Positions 29,304 to 38,960 of a DNA stretch of 64,000 nt are shown here, piece by piece. Source of the DNA: Janthinobacterium sp. B9-8 (GTDB lineage Bacteria; Pseudomonadota; Gammaproteobacteria; Burkholderiales; Chitinibacteraceae); assembly GCF_000969645.2 (NCBI RefSeq), contig NZ_CP014222.1, forward strand, positions 1,493,813 through 1,557,812, in the 5' to 3' direction. Position 1 is the first letter of the stretch, and each line of letters opens with the position of its first letter. The notes beneath the pieces were generated by a model. It had not been told where the DNA came from and did not search any database. It was given only the letters and a program-made list of their open reading frames with translations. The position numbers and the translations under genes are program-made.

Positions 29304-29903
29304 TTACACCTGGTATGCACGTAAGAACATGTCGACAATGCGAGTCACTTTTGCCGTCTCACCAGATGGATCTGGCGGCTCTCCACCAAACAATAATTTC
29401 AGCTGATCGTAACCCGCCAACATGTCAAATAAAAACGTGGCCGCTTCAAAAGGATCCGCTGGGCGCAACACCCCCTCTTGCATTGCCGTTTCTAACTGAG
29501 CAGCCAGTTGTCTTGCTGTGCGCTCAATACAAAGCTCAAAATGGCGACGTGCTAATTCTGGAAAACGCGGCGCCTCGCCCGTAAGCACCCGATGCGCTTT
29601 TACTGATTCCGGCGTCATAATTTGCGCCCGAAACGACAAAGAAAAACGTAATAAACGCTCTCGTACATCTCCTTCTGTTACCGCGAGCGGCGCTAGCATC
29701 TCACCAATAAAGTGATCAATCGCTAATTCAAACAAGGCTTGCTTACTGCCAAAACGGTTATAAATAGTTTGCCTTGCTACGCCTGCTCTGGCGGCCACTT
29801 TTTCAATGCTGGCACGATAACCCATCTCACAAAAAACAGACTTAGCAGCACAAATGACAGGATCTAGCCCTGCTTCGTCCTCTGCAAGCTTACTCTTAAC
29901 CAT
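29304..29903 (-). CDS. TetR-family regulator of RND system 1
   Basis: The 199-residue protein has a TetR N-terminal helix-turn-helix (VAARAGVARQTIYNRFGSK, about residues 36-54) and an AefR/TetR_C-like ligand domain. ATG at 29903 is chosen because GAGG lies about 7 bp upstream; a GTG two codons earlier would touch it. A perfect 18-bp palindrome just upstream is the likely operator, so the protein probably represses its own promoter. Since the three pump genes follow on the same strand, it may repress the whole operon. The ligand is unknown. Confidence 0.9.
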   Translation of the reverse strand: MVKSKLAEDEAGLDPVICAAKSVFCEMGYRASIEKVAARAGVARQTIYNRFGSKQALFELAIDHFIGEMLAPLAVTEGDVRERLLRFSLSFRAQIMTPESVKAHRVLTGEAPRFPELARRHFELCIERTARQLAAQLETAMQEGVLRPADPFEAATFLFDMLAGYDQLKLLFGGEPPDPSGETAKVTRIVDMFLRAYQV

Positions 29904-29917
29904 CGCCACACCTCATT

Positions 29918-29935
29918 TTAGACTGGACAGTCTAA
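29918..29935. promoter_or_regulatory. Perfect palindromic operator upstream of tetR
   Basis: TTAGACTG and CAGTCTAA flank GA, giving 8-bp perfect arms. Size and position (15 bp before the tetR start codon) fit a TetR-dimer operator. I found no second copy before the adaptor genes of either pump. Confidence 0.75.
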
Positions 29936-30313
29936 TCCAAAAGAATACAAAAGAGAAGACTTTACACAATGACTTCCCCCATAAAAAACAGAAGTCAGCG
30001 GCATGCACATCGAGCTCAATAAAAGCAAAGGGAGTAAGGAAATCAATGAATCAGACCCCCGCGTGTTTTGCATACAAAAAGCCCCCTATCAAACCTCTAG
30101 AACTGAGAAGGCGAATTAGCTGACAAAGCACTAAACTCACAAGGCAATAGTGTGAATTTATAAAAACACTATGCACTGGTTTGCAAAAATAAAAGCTAAT
30201 ACTCTGGGCAGCCTATTTTTCTTCAATGCAAATGACATTGCCTTGAAACCTTACGACTTATATCTAAGCTTAATTTGCCACTCTCAATTTAATACCCCTG
30301 CCGGAGATAGCCC
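29936..30313. other. Intergenic region between the two efflux operons
   Basis: About 380 bp between divergent tetR and the second adaptor gene. It should contain both promoters. A short plus-strand frame through it has no ribosome-binding site or recognisable product. No clear regulator-binding palindrome was seen in the half next to system 2. Confidence 0.5.
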
Positions 30314-31471
30314 ATGAACCAGGGTACTCGATGTTTACCAGAAATATTTCGCCTAAGCGCCCTTGCTGCTCTGGTTTTACTCAGCGCCTGCGGCAAGCAA
30401 GAAGGCCCTGCTGCGCCACCCCCTGCCCCGGTTAGCTTTATCGAACTAAAAGCCAGCGATGTGCCTTTAAGTACAGAAATGGTGGGCGAAACTGCGGGGT
30501 ATCGCGATGTGGAAGTACGCTCCCGTGTGAATGGCATCTTATTAAAAAGAACCTATGTAGAAGGCGCGCAAGTTGCAGCAGGACAAGTCTTATTCGAAAT
30601 CGATCCTGAACCTTACAAAGCCACGCTAGATCAAGCCAAGGGCCAGCTATCCTTGGAAGCGTCTAAATTAGAAAAAGCCCGCGCCGATCGTGATCGGATT
30701 ATTCCGCTATTTAAAGAAAACGCAGTCAGCCGTAAAGATTACGACGATGCGCTTTCTGCTTACGCCTCTGCCCTTGCCAGCAGCCAAACCGCTCAGGCCA
30801 GTGTGAAGCAAGCCCAGCTTAATTTAGGCTACACCAAAGTAACGGCGCCAATTGCAGGCACCACTAGCAAGCTGGTGCAATCAGAAGGGAGCCTGATTTC
30901 TGCCACCGGGGACTCCGGCCGTCTCACTACCATCAGCCAGCTTGATCCGCTGTATGTGAACTTTTCCTACTCCGAGCAAGATCGCCAAGAGCTAGAAGCC
31001 GCAACCCGTAACGGGCAAATTACACTGAACGATTCAAAAAATTTCGTTGCCAGAATCAAGCTCGCTGATGGCAGCGTTTATTCGCAATCAGGCTTAATCA
31101 ACTTCTCGGATAATCGTGTCGATCCTAAAACCGGCACCATCCGCGCCCGCGCTATTTTCAAAAACCCTAAAGGTGATTTGCTACCGGGGCAATTTGTTCG
31201 CGTGACGCTGGAGCTAGGTAAACGCAAAAATGCCATTTTAGTGCCTGAGCGCGCCGTGGTTCAGTCGCAAGCCGATCATATTGTGATGACACTGGGCGCC
31301 GACAACAAAGTAGTACCTGTACCGGTAAAACTAGGCCAGGTGGTGGGGGGCAAAGTGATTATTGAATCAGGGCTAAAAGCGGGGCAGAAAGTCATTATCG
31401 ATGGCTTGATGAAAGCCAAGCCGGGCGTTGTGGTGAATCCATCTCCCGCCAGCAGCCCTGCTGCCCAATAA
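30314..31471 (+). CDS. RND efflux periplasmic adaptor (AcrA/MexA-type lipoprotein), system 2
   Basis: The 385 residues begin with a lipoprotein signal (ALVLLSACGKQEGP), then lipoyl and alpha-hairpin regions (about 60-165) and a beta-barrel domain. The family segments VRSRVNGILLKRTYVEGAQV and DPKTGTIRARAIFKNP are seen. A GGAG site lies 8 bp upstream of the ATG. It is the first gene of a plus-strand operon with the RND permease 9 bp downstream. No regulator gene lies in this operon. Confidence 0.94.
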   Translation: MNQGTRCLPEIFRLSALAALVLLSACGKQEGPAAPPPAPVSFIELKASDVPLSTEMVGETAGYRDVEVRSRVNGILLKRTYVEGAQVAAGQVLFEIDPEPYKATLDQAKGQLSLEASKLEKARADRDRIIPLFKENAVSRKDYDDALSAYASALASSQTAQASVKQAQLNLGYTKVTAPIAGTTSKLVQSEGSLISATGDSGRLTTISQLDPLYVNFSYSEQDRQELEAATRNGQITLNDSKNFVARIKLADGSVYSQSGLINFSDNRVDPKTGTIRARAIFKNPKGDLLPGQFVRVTLELGKRKNAILVPERAVVQSQADHIVMTLGADNKVVPVPVKLGQVVGGKVIIESGLKAGQKVIIDGLMKAKPGVVVNPSPASSPAAQ

Positions 31472-31480
31472 GGACACGCT

Positions 31481-34400
31481 ATGTTTTCTAAATTCTTTAT
31501 TGAGCGGCCCATTTTCTCCAGCGTGATTTCGATCGTGATTGTGCTGGCAGGTCTGGCCGCGATGCGCTCGTTGCCTATCGAGCAATACCCCGGCATTACC
31601 CCTCCTGTTGTTTCTGTTTCTGCCGTTTACCCCGGTGCTACCCCCGATGTGATTGCCCAAACGGTAGCCGCACCGCTTGAGCAGCAGATCAATGGTGTAG
31701 AAAAAATGATTTATGTTCAGTCTGGCTCGGCATCAAACGGCCAGATGAGCATGAACGTTTACTTTGAAATTGGCACAGATCCCGATCAGGCCACGATTAA
31801 CGTCAACAACCGTGTCTCTGCGGCGTTGGCACAATTGCCCGAAGAAGTTAAACGCCAGGGGGTGACGGTTAAAAAGAAATCAACATCTATCCTTGAAGTA
31901 GTGGCTTTGAATTCGCCGAATGATCGCTACGACACCACCTACCTCTCTAACTACGCCCTACTCAATATTGTGGACGAGCTAAAGCGCCTGCCTGGCGTGG
32001 GTGATTTAAGCATGTTCGGGGGCACAGACTACGCCATGCGCGTTTGGCTGCGCCCAGATCGACTGGCGCAGCTCAAGCTATCTCCATCCGATGTGATTGG
32101 TGCTATTCGTGAGCAAAATGCGCAATTTGCCGCAGGTAAAATCGGGGCACAGCCGACGACGGCACCGATTGATTTTACCTATACGGTGAATACGCAGGGC
32201 CGTTTAAAAGACGCAAAGGAGTTTGAAAACATCATTATCCGCTCGACCGCGGATGGGGCAAAAATCCGCCTGAAAGATGTGGCTCGCGTTGAAATGGGCG
32301 GGAAAGATTACGATCTGCAAGCCCGCCTCAATGGCAAATCAGCCGTGGCTATCGGGCTGTATTTGCAACCTGGTGCCAATGCCGTTGCCGTTGCCGCAGG
32401 CGTAAAAGCCAAGATGGAAGAGCTAAAAACGCGTTTCCCCGAAGGCATTACTTACTCTATTCCTTATAACACCACCGAGTTTGTAAAAATCTCTATCGAA
32501 GAAGTGGTTCACACCCTGTTTGAAGCCATGATTTTGGTATTCATCGTGGTTTACCTCTTTTTACAAAACTTCCGCGCCACGCTGATTCCGTGTATTGCTG
32601 TGCCGATTTCACTGATCGGTACGTTTGCAGGGATGTTGCTTCTGGGTTTCTCGATCAATCTCTTAACTCTGTTCGGTATGGTGCTAGCCATTGGTATTGT
32701 GGTGGATGACGCCATTGTGGTTCTGGAAAACGTTGAACGGATCATGAGCGAAACCAAGTGCTCGGCCAAGGAAGCGTCTATTCAGGCCATGCAGGAAGTA
32801 GCCGGCCCCGTGATTGCCATTGTGTTAGTGCTCTGCGCCGTATTCCTGCCTGTGGCCTTTATGGGCGGCATGACCGGTGTGATGTATAAGCAATTTGCCG
32901 TCACCATTGCGGTTTCGGTCACCATCTCCGGGATTGTGGCTTTAACACTCACCCCTGCTCTTTGTGCCATCTTGCTTAAAAACAGCCATAGCGAACCCGC
33001 CAAGTTTTTTGTGTGGTTTAACAAAAACTTTGATCGCGTTACCAATGGCTATGTCAGTGGCGTGGCATTCTTAAACCGCCGAGTTGGCGTGGCTTTTGTG
33101 CTGTTTGCTGCCGTATTACTGGCGATTTTTGTTTTGCTGCAAAAAGTACCCGGCGCGCTGGTTCCTGATGAAGATCAGGGCACTTTAATTAGCGCGGTGA
33201 TGCTACCGGACGCATCCTCGCTCAACCGTACTGCGGCTTCTAGTGATCAGTTTGAAAAAATGCTGATGGCCAATAAGAATGTCGAGAACGTCATTTCCTT
33301 TGTGGGGTTTGATATTCTTTCCGGCGCAATTATCAGCAATAGCGGCATTGTGTTCTCTACGCTTAAAGACTGGAAAGAGCGTAAAGACCCGGCAGACAGC
33401 TCATTTACACTGGCTAAAACATTCCAGGGCATGGCCTATATGGGCATGAAAGACGGCTTTGCGGCTACTTTTAACCCGCCGGCTATTCAGGGGATGTCGA
33501 CCACCGGCGGGATTGAAGGCTATCTGCAAAACCGGGGCACGGGCGACACCAAAGAGTTTTCCAAGGCTGCGCAGCGCTTTGTAGATGAAGCCAAGAAACG
33601 CCCCGAGTTTGCCAGCGTTTCAACCACCTTCCGTGCCAATGTGCCGCAGATTTATCTCGATCTTGATCGGGAAAAAGCCAAGGCGCTGGGGGTAAGCATC
33701 AACCAAGTGTTTGACACCATGCAAGCCACATTTGGCCAAGTGTATGTCAACGACTTTAACCAGTTTGGCCGCACCTACCGTGTGCAATTGCAATCTGAAG
33801 CCGATTTCCGCGCCCGCCCAGACGATATCCGCAATGTTTATGTACGCTCAGATAAAGGCGACATGATTCCACTCACCAGCCTTGTGCAAGTTAAAACATC
33901 GGTTGGCCCGGAGCTGGTTGAGCGCTTTAATGTGTTCCAGGCCGCAAAAATCATGGCGCAACCTGCACCGGGCGTCAGCTCTGGCCAGGCCATTAAAGCA
34001 CTGGAAGAAGTCGAAGCCAGCGTAATGGGTAGCGACTACAAGCTGCAATGGACAGGCTCGGCCTATCAGGAAAAGTCCGCCGGATCCTCCGCTGCGCTGG
34101 CCTTTGGCTTCGGCATTATCATGGTGTTCCTGATTCTGGCTGCGCAATACGAGCGCTGGACACTGCCGATTGCCGTGATTAGCGCCGTGCCCTTTGCGCT
34201 GTTTGGTGCGCTACTGGCGGTATTTTTAACCGGCTTAACCAACGACGTTTACTTCCAGATTGGTCTAGTGACGCTGGTGGGGCTGGCGGCAAAAAATGCG
34301 ATTCTGATTGTAGAATTCGCCGTCATGAAGCATGAAGAAGGCATGAGCTTGCTCGATTCTGCCCTTGCTGCTGCACGCTTACGCTTCCGCCCGATTGTGA

Positions 34401-34618
34401 TGACTTCACTCGCGTTTATTTTAGGTTGCGTGCCTCTGGTTTTATCCAGCGGCGCAGGCTCGGCCAGCCGTCACTCACTGGGCACGCCCGTGATTGGCGG
34501 GATGCTCGCTGCCACCTTTATTGCGATTTTCTTTATCCCGCTGTTCTTCCGCCTGATTATGCAGCAGAGCGAGAAAAAAGCCGCCAAGACCCCAGCAGCA
34601 GGAGATCACCATGCGTAA
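31481..34618 (+). CDS. RND multidrug efflux permease (HAE1), system 2
   Basis: A 1045-residue permease with the same architecture as system 1 but clearly diverged from it. [19 protein letters not shown] opens the protein; the TM4 pair is in [16 protein letters not shown] and the TM10 lysine in [11 protein letters not shown]. The central porter domain carries [14 protein letters not shown]. The gene overlaps the outer-membrane gene by 8 bp, so the three parts are co-translated. It resembles the MexF/BepE-type branch more than AcrB, by eye only. Confidence 0.95.
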   Translation: MFSKFFIERPIFSSVISIVIVLAGLAAMRSLPIEQYPGITPPVVSVSAVYPGATPDVIAQTVAAPLEQQINGVEKMIYVQSGSASNGQMSMNVYFEIGTDPDQATINVNNRVSAALAQLPEEVKRQGVTVKKKSTSILEVVALNSPNDRYDTTYLSNYALLNIVDELKRLPGVGDLSMFGGTDYAMRVWLRPDRLAQLKLSPSDVIGAIREQNAQFAAGKIGAQPTTAPIDFTYTVNTQGRLKDAKEFENIIIRSTADGAKIRLKDVARVEMGGKDYDLQARLNGKSAVAIGLYLQPGANAVAVAAGVKAKMEELKTRFPEGITYSIPYNTTEFVKISIEEVVHTLFEAMILVFIVVYLFLQNFRATLIPCIAVPISLIGTFAGMLLLGFSINLLTLFGMVLAIGIVVDDAIVVLENVERIMSETKCSAKEASIQAMQEVAGPVIAIVLVLCAVFLPVAFMGGMTGVMYKQFAVTIAVSVTISGIVALTLTPALCAILLKNSHSEPAKFFVWFNKNFDRVTNGYVSGVAFLNRRVGVAFVLFAAVLLAIFVLLQKVPGALVPDEDQGTLISAVMLPDASSLNRTAASSDQFEKMLMANKNVENVISFVGFDILSGAIISNSGIVFSTLKDWKERKDPADSSFTLAKTFQGMAYMGMKDGFAATFNPPAIQGMSTTGGIEGYLQNRGTGDTKEFSKAAQRFVDEAKKRPEFASVSTTFRANVPQIYLDLDREKAKALGVSINQVFDTMQATFGQVYVNDFNQFGRTYRVQLQSEADFRARPDDIRNVYVRSDKGDMIPLTSLVQVKTSVGPELVERFNVFQAAKIMAQPAPGVSSGQAIKALEEVEASVMGSDYKLQWTGSAYQEKSAGSSAALAFGFGIIMVFLILAAQYERWTLPIAVISAVPFALFGALLAVFLTGLTNDVYFQIGLVTLVGLAAKNAILIVEFAVMKHEEGMSLLDSALAAARLRFRPIVMTSLAFILGCVPLVLSSGAGSASRHSLGTPVIGGMLAATFIAIFFIPLFFRLIMQQSEKKAAKTPAAGDHHA

Positions 34619-35993
34619 AACCATACTCGCACTTCTGATTGCATCCACCTTAAGCGCCTGCGCTCTAACACCGCCCGTGGTTGACACAAAAACCGAGTTG
34701 CCCAGTGCATGGCGTAGCGATTCAGTGAGCGACATCAGCATAGGCCGCAACTGGTGGGCGCAATTTGACGACCCTGCGCTGGATAATTTAATCAGCGCCG
34801 CAGAAGCGCATAACCAGAACCTAGTGATTGCCGCCGCCCGCATCGACGAAGCCCGCGCAGCACTGGGGATTATTTCTGCCGACCAGCTGCCAAGGCTCGA
34901 TTTGGGTGGTAAAGCGGGCCGCAGCATGTCGCCACAGCTCGGCAGCCCTTCTGACAGCTACTCGCTGGGTGCCACCGCATCGTGGGAGCTGGATTTCTGG
35001 GGGCGCATTAAAAACACCAATGACGCCGCCAGGGCTGATCTTTTAGCCAGTGAATACAATCGCGATGCAGTGGCTCTGGCGCTCTACGCCAATGTGGCGC
35101 AAACCTACTTTAATTTGCGCGCACTCGATCAGCAGCTTGTTATTGCAGTGGACACCCTTAAAACAAGGCAGGAGAGCTTTCAGCTACGCAAGCGCCGCTT
35201 TGAAGGCGGGGTGACCTCCGAGCTGGATATGCGTCAGGCCGAAGTAGAGCTCGCCGCCGCGCAAGCCAGCGTGCCCGGCATTGAGCAAAACATTGCCAAA
35301 GTCGCCAGCAGCCTAAGCATTCTGATCGGCCAAAACCCGCGTGAAATGATCGAATCAGGGGTTGCCCGTGGTAAAACGCTCAAGCAAATCAGCCTACCTG
35401 TGAATGTGCCGCTGGGCCTACCTTCCGAGCTATTAGTCCGCCGCCCTGATATTCAGGCCAGCGAGCAATCGCTAAAAGCCGCGGGTGCCCGCATCGCCGC
35501 AGCGCGGGCGGCTTACTACCCCACCATCTCCCTCACGGGGCTATTGGGTACGGAAAGCGCATCGATCAGTGATTTATTCTCAGGCCCGGCCAGAACATGG
35601 TCTTTCCTTGGTAACCTGGCCGCACCGCTGTTTGATAATGGCCGCACCGCCGCCAATGTAGATGGTGCTACCGCGCGCCAGAAACAAGCCGTGGCCAATT
35701 ATCGCCTCAGCATTCAGCAAGCCTTTGCCGAAACGCAAAGCGCGCTGATCGCCCGCAGCAGCAGCGCAAAAATCGTCGCCGCCCAGCAGCTACAACTGGA
35801 TTCGCTCAGCCGGCAATTAAAACTCGCCACGCTACGCTACGACAACGGCTTCTCTGGCTACCTAGAAGTGCTAGACGCCCAGCGCTCCCTATTCCAGGCC
35901 CAGCTCAACCTTGCCGCAGCACAGCGCGACCAGCTCAATGCCACAGTAGACCTTTACAAAGCCATGGGTGGGGGGTGGAAAGCAAAGGGATAA
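34611..35993 (+). CDS. RND efflux outer-membrane lipoprotein (OprM/NodT family), system 2
   Basis: The 460-residue channel starts with a lipobox ([14 protein letters not shown]) and two outer-membrane efflux repeats. Landmarks are [22 protein letters not shown], given here only as start and end of that helix, [12 protein letters not shown] and [18 protein letters not shown]. It overlaps the permease gene, and a long hairpin follows after 44 bp. Having its own outer-membrane gene means system 2 does not depend on system 1. Confidence 0.93.
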   Translation: MRKTILALLIASTLSACALTPPVVDTKTELPSAWRSDSVSDISIGRNWWAQFDDPALDNLISAAEAHNQNLVIAAARIDEARAALGIISADQLPRLDLGGKAGRSMSPQLGSPSDSYSLGATASWELDFWGRIKNTNDAARADLLASEYNRDAVALALYANVAQTYFNLRALDQQLVIAVDTLKTRQESFQLRKRRFEGGVTSELDMRQAEVELAAAQASVPGIEQNIAKVASSLSILIGQNPREMIESGVARGKTLKQISLPVNVPLGLPSELLVRRPDIQASEQSLKAAGARIAAARAAYYPTISLTGLLGTESASISDLFSGPARTWSFLGNLAAPLFDNGRTAANVDGATARQKQAVANYRLSIQQAFAETQSALIARSSSAKIVAAQQLQLDSLSRQLKLATLRYDNGFSGYLEVLDAQRSLFQAQLNLAAAQRDQLNATVDLYKAMGGGWKAKG

Positions 35994-36036
35994 CACCCCA
36001 AGCGGTGCACGAAAGTGCACCACGCCTCCAGTAAAC

Positions 36037-36077
36037 AATAAGGGCCAGCGCTTAGACGAAAAGCACTGGCCCTTATT
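36037..36077. terminator. Long hairpin after efflux system 2
   Basis: AATAAGGGCCAG and CTGGCCCTTATT (12 bp) with an inner GCTT/AAGC pairing form a strong stem-loop 44 bp past the stop. A smaller hairpin with GGTGCAC/GTGCACC arms lies just before it. It marks the border between core-like DNA and the accessory island. Confidence 0.65.
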
Positions 36078-36160
36078 AAATGAGCGTAGCAGCGGCTAGC
36101 CACTGCTAATGCACCATCACGTTACATTATTTAAAATGGATTCATTGATGCATCTTTAAA

Positions 36161-36400
36161 CTAAGGATCATTGGCTTCAACAGGGCATTGAGCCTCAATA
36201 TCGGTAGGCCATTGCGGAATTTTTGAATAACGCATGGCAGCTGCGCCCATTCCGGCTACAGCAAAAATGACTGCACTTGCCCCCGCGGCCTCTTTCATAT
36301 GCGGGCTATAAAGTATGTTTTGCTGGGTACGCACAATTTGTAAATTACTAATCGTCCCAGTATCAGTTTTTAACTTCAATTCAAAATAACCAAAGCAATG
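36161..36400 (-). pseudogene. Remnant of an immunity-type membrane protein paralogue
   Basis: The open frame of about 80 codons has no ATG; the only start is a TTG at 36379. The segment GTISNLQIVRTQQ followed by AAGASAVIFAVAGMGAAAM matches in pattern the N-terminal part of the next three genes (SDLQISHGYED then TAGAAASAAALMGQ). The rest of the protein is missing and it ends in an unrelated short tail. This fits a 5' and 3' truncated relic at the edge of the effector island. A short functional protein is possible but less likely. Confidence 0.45.
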
Positions 36401-36428
36401 TCAAGAGTAAGTAAATTTTAATCATAAA

Positions 36429-37409
36429 TTAATACTTTAAATACATAGAGCCAAAGCTAATTTCACTTTGGCTTAGCAATACATTTGATTTTTTTTCGTT
36501 CTTTCTTTTTTTATTTTTACTCTCTTTTATTGCTTCATTTTCTTTTTTTTCTTTTCGTTTTTTAATTAATTTTAAGACTTCCGCCTGCGATGTTTTTGGA
36601 AAATCTATATTTGATGGGTTTTCTAAGCCAAGGGCATCAAAAACATAAGTCGCTACATTTACAAATTTCATCGTTTTCCATGAATAATGAATAGCAAATA
36701 TCCCCATGAATATATAGAACACAACAGGTACACCCCAGAATATCGAAATCACTTTAAATATCTCTTCAAGGTCAAAGACCGATAAAAGAGCCGTTAATAC
36801 TAATCCAGCACTAACAATTAAGCCGTTTTTCCCAAAAAATAGCCATAGAACAAAAGGAATGAACATACCAATGAGAGAGGCGATAACCCCTAAACCAGAC
36901 TCGTTGTTCATGAAGTATCCTCCCATTATTCCAATCGGAAAGATGCCCACCATAAATCCAGTCACGCCAAGAAACCACCATTTAATCGCATTCTTTATAT
37001 GGGCACGCTTGCCACGTGAGCAGTGTGGATAAAGGGCAATCGTTCGATCGGCGGGGCGAGCAATGGCGACTAACTCAAAATAATCCTCCCGCCATTCGCC
37101 AACAACATCAACCATATCTTTGTTAGCAAATGGGCTACACCAAACCCAGCCCTTAATCGCCTTGCCATCCATTTCAAACTCTACATAATCGGCTTCTTCT
37201 TCCATGTCCGATGCGGAAATCGCCGCGCCCATTGCTAGCCCACTTGAACCAATTGCCGCACTGGCAATGGCCGCCAAACTCATCGCTTTATTGTCGTTTT
37301 GTGTAAAGAAAAAATTGGCATGTTCACGTGTTGATTTGTAATTGCTAATCTGGCCACTGATTTTAATCATGCCAGTAGGCTTTATTGATTCTTTAGGAAC
37401 ATTGTTCAT
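36429..37409 (-). CDS. Multi-pass membrane protein, candidate T6SS immunity paralogue
   Basis: From ATG at 37409 (MNNVPKESIKP) the 326 residues hold an N-terminal soluble part and about five membrane helices in the middle. A very basic Lys/Glu C-terminal tail follows (about 280-315). It shares the layout and several motifs with the genes upstream: GQISNYKSTREHANFFFTQ, an Ala/Gly-rich stretch, a beta-rich part ending in SRGKRAHIKNAIKWW, and LGLENPSNIDFPKTSQAEV near the end (compare LGYENPDEVDLPAISRAAH). Position behind a membrane-active effector suggests immunity; this is not proven. Confidence 0.55.
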   Translation of the reverse strand: MNNVPKESIKPTGMIKISGQISNYKSTREHANFFFTQNDNKAMSLAAIASAAIGSSGLAMGAAISASDMEEEADYVEFEMDGKAIKGWVWCSPFANKDMVDVVGEWREDYFELVAIARPADRTIALYPHCSRGKRAHIKNAIKWWFLGVTGFMVGIFPIGIMGGYFMNNESGLGVIASLIGMFIPFVLWLFFGKNGLIVSAGLVLTALLSVFDLEEIFKVISIFWGVPVVFYIFMGIFAIHYSWKTMKFVNVATYVFDALGLENPSNIDFPKTSQAEVLKLIKKRKEKKENEAIKESKNKKRKNEKKSNVLLSQSEISFGSMYLKY

Positions 37410-37429
37410 GCAGACTCTATCGCTATATT

Positions 37430-38165
37430 TTAATAACGCCAAACCCATGTAGGATCCGAATCAGCGGATACACCATGCTCCTGCTTATAGCGCTTATGGG
37501 CAGCCCGGCTTATTGTGGGTAAGTCGACATTTTCTGGACTTTCAAAACCTAATGCAGCAAGAATGGGTGTGGTTTCTTTCCCAAATCGATTAAAAAAACT
37601 TCTAATTATCAAATTAAAAACCAAGCCTAAAATAAATGGCATACACCAATTTAAAACTTTGCTCCACATAGGCTATAATAAATCATCCTTTATTCCTGAT
37701 GGGTGAAGAAAAATAGCGTATAAAACAGCTCCAATGATTGTAGTAATAATGGTCCATTTAATATCGCTTCTTAAATGAGCTTCTTCTCCGCACAAGTGTT
37801 GAGGCAACATCCAAATCAAGCGCTGACTAGCACTTCTGGCTACCAAAACAGCATAAACATCACCCTCTTGCTCAACGACAAATTCAATTTCTTCGCCATT
37901 TTTAAAACCTACATTATAAAAACGTCCTGCACCTCTTTTTTCATCTAACTTGCAGGTAAAAAACTGCATACTGATTTCAGCACCGCCCGATGCTGTTGCT
38001 AAAGTGCCAGCATTAAAATGCTTGCCCCATTAATGCGGCAGCAGACGCAGCAGCACCTGCTGTATTTTTTATGCTATCGGTAAAAACCAAATCTTCATAA
38101 CCATGACTGGTTTGCAAATCACTGATTGCACCTTTAATTAATACATAATTTTTTTGAACGTTCAT
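37430..38165 (-). pseudogene. Inactivated copy of the membrane protein at 38170-38925
   Basis: The translation follows the intact neighbour closely (SDLQ-SHGYEDLVFTDSIKN, then the FFTCKLDEKR region, ending in the same ADSDPTWVWRY), but in pieces. A one-base insertion after ALMGQ near 38015 shifts the frame. An in-frame TAG at 37673-37675 interrupts the middle, where the intact gene has about 15 more residues. It therefore cannot make the full protein. It begins 4 bp after the intact copy and is clearly a tandem duplicate. Confidence 0.85.
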
Positions 38166-38169
38166 TGAA

Positions 38170-38925
38170 TTAATAACGCCAAACCCATGTAGGGTCCGAA
38201 TCAGCCGACACACCATGCTCCTGCTTATATCGCTTATGTGCGGCACGGCTTATTGCAGGCAAATCTACTTCATCAGGATTTTCATATCCTAGAGCAGCAA
38301 GAATAGGTGTAGTTGCTTTGCCAAAGCGGCTAAAAAAACAACGAGTGACTACATTTACAAATAAACATAGAATGAATCCAATGATTAGCACTCCAAAAAT
38401 GACCATGGGATCGCTCCACATGCTAGGAATATTAGGCTCTTCTTTTGGTGTAGCTAAATAAAATAACAATAATGATAAAAATGCTCCAATTATTGTAGTA
38501 ATAACTGTCCATTTAATATCACTTTTCAAATGAGCTTTTTCTCCACGCAAATGTTGGGGGAGCATCCAAATCAAACGTTGATTAGTATTTCTTGCTGCTA
38601 AAACAGCGTAAATATCACCCTCTTGCTTGACGACAAATTCTATTTCTTCGCCGTCTTTAAAACCTACATTATAAAAACGACCCGCAACTCTTTTTTCATC
38701 TAACTTGCAGGTAAAAAACTGCATGCTAATTTCAGCCCCACCCGATGCAGTTGCTAAAGCACCAGCATTAAAGACTTGCCCCATTAAAGCGGCAGCAGAC
38801 GCAGCGGCCCCAGCTGTATTTTTTATGCTGTCTGTAAAAACCAAATCTTCATAACCATGGCTAATTTGCAAATCACTAATAATTCCTTTAATAAGCTCAT
38901 GTTTTATATTTTCTTGCGTATCCAT
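38170..38925 (-). CDS. Membrane protein, likely immunity protein of the upstream effector
   Basis: The 251-residue protein starts with a strong GGAGGGG site and lies 35 bp after the effector gene, the classical place for an immunity gene. Residues 1-130 contain an Ala-rich stretch and a beta-rich part (FFTCKLDEKR, VKQEGDIYAVLAAR). Two membrane helices follow (about 135-155 and 175-200), then a C-terminal LGYENPDEVDLPAISRAAHKRY segment. I do not recognise a named family. A membrane-located protein behind a VasX-like effector parallels TsiV2 of Vibrio cholerae; function is inferred from position. Confidence 0.65.
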   Translation of the reverse strand: MDTQENIKHELIKGIISDLQISHGYEDLVFTDSIKNTAGAAASAAALMGQVFNAGALATASGGAEISMQFFTCKLDEKRVAGRFYNVGFKDGEEIEFVVKQEGDIYAVLAARNTNQRLIWMLPQHLRGEKAHLKSDIKWTVITTIIGAFLSLLLFYLATPKEEPNIPSMWSDPMVIFGVLIIGFILCLFVNVVTRCFFSRFGKATTPILAALGYENPDEVDLPAISRAAHKRYKQEHGVSADSDPTWVWRY

Positions 38926-38960
38926 TGCCCCTCCAAATTAAAAAAATAAATCAGCTAATT

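Noticed and set aside
29854..30123. Plus-strand frame between the two efflux operons
   Set aside because: Overlaps the start of tetR and its operator, lacks a ribosome-binding site and has no recognisable product.
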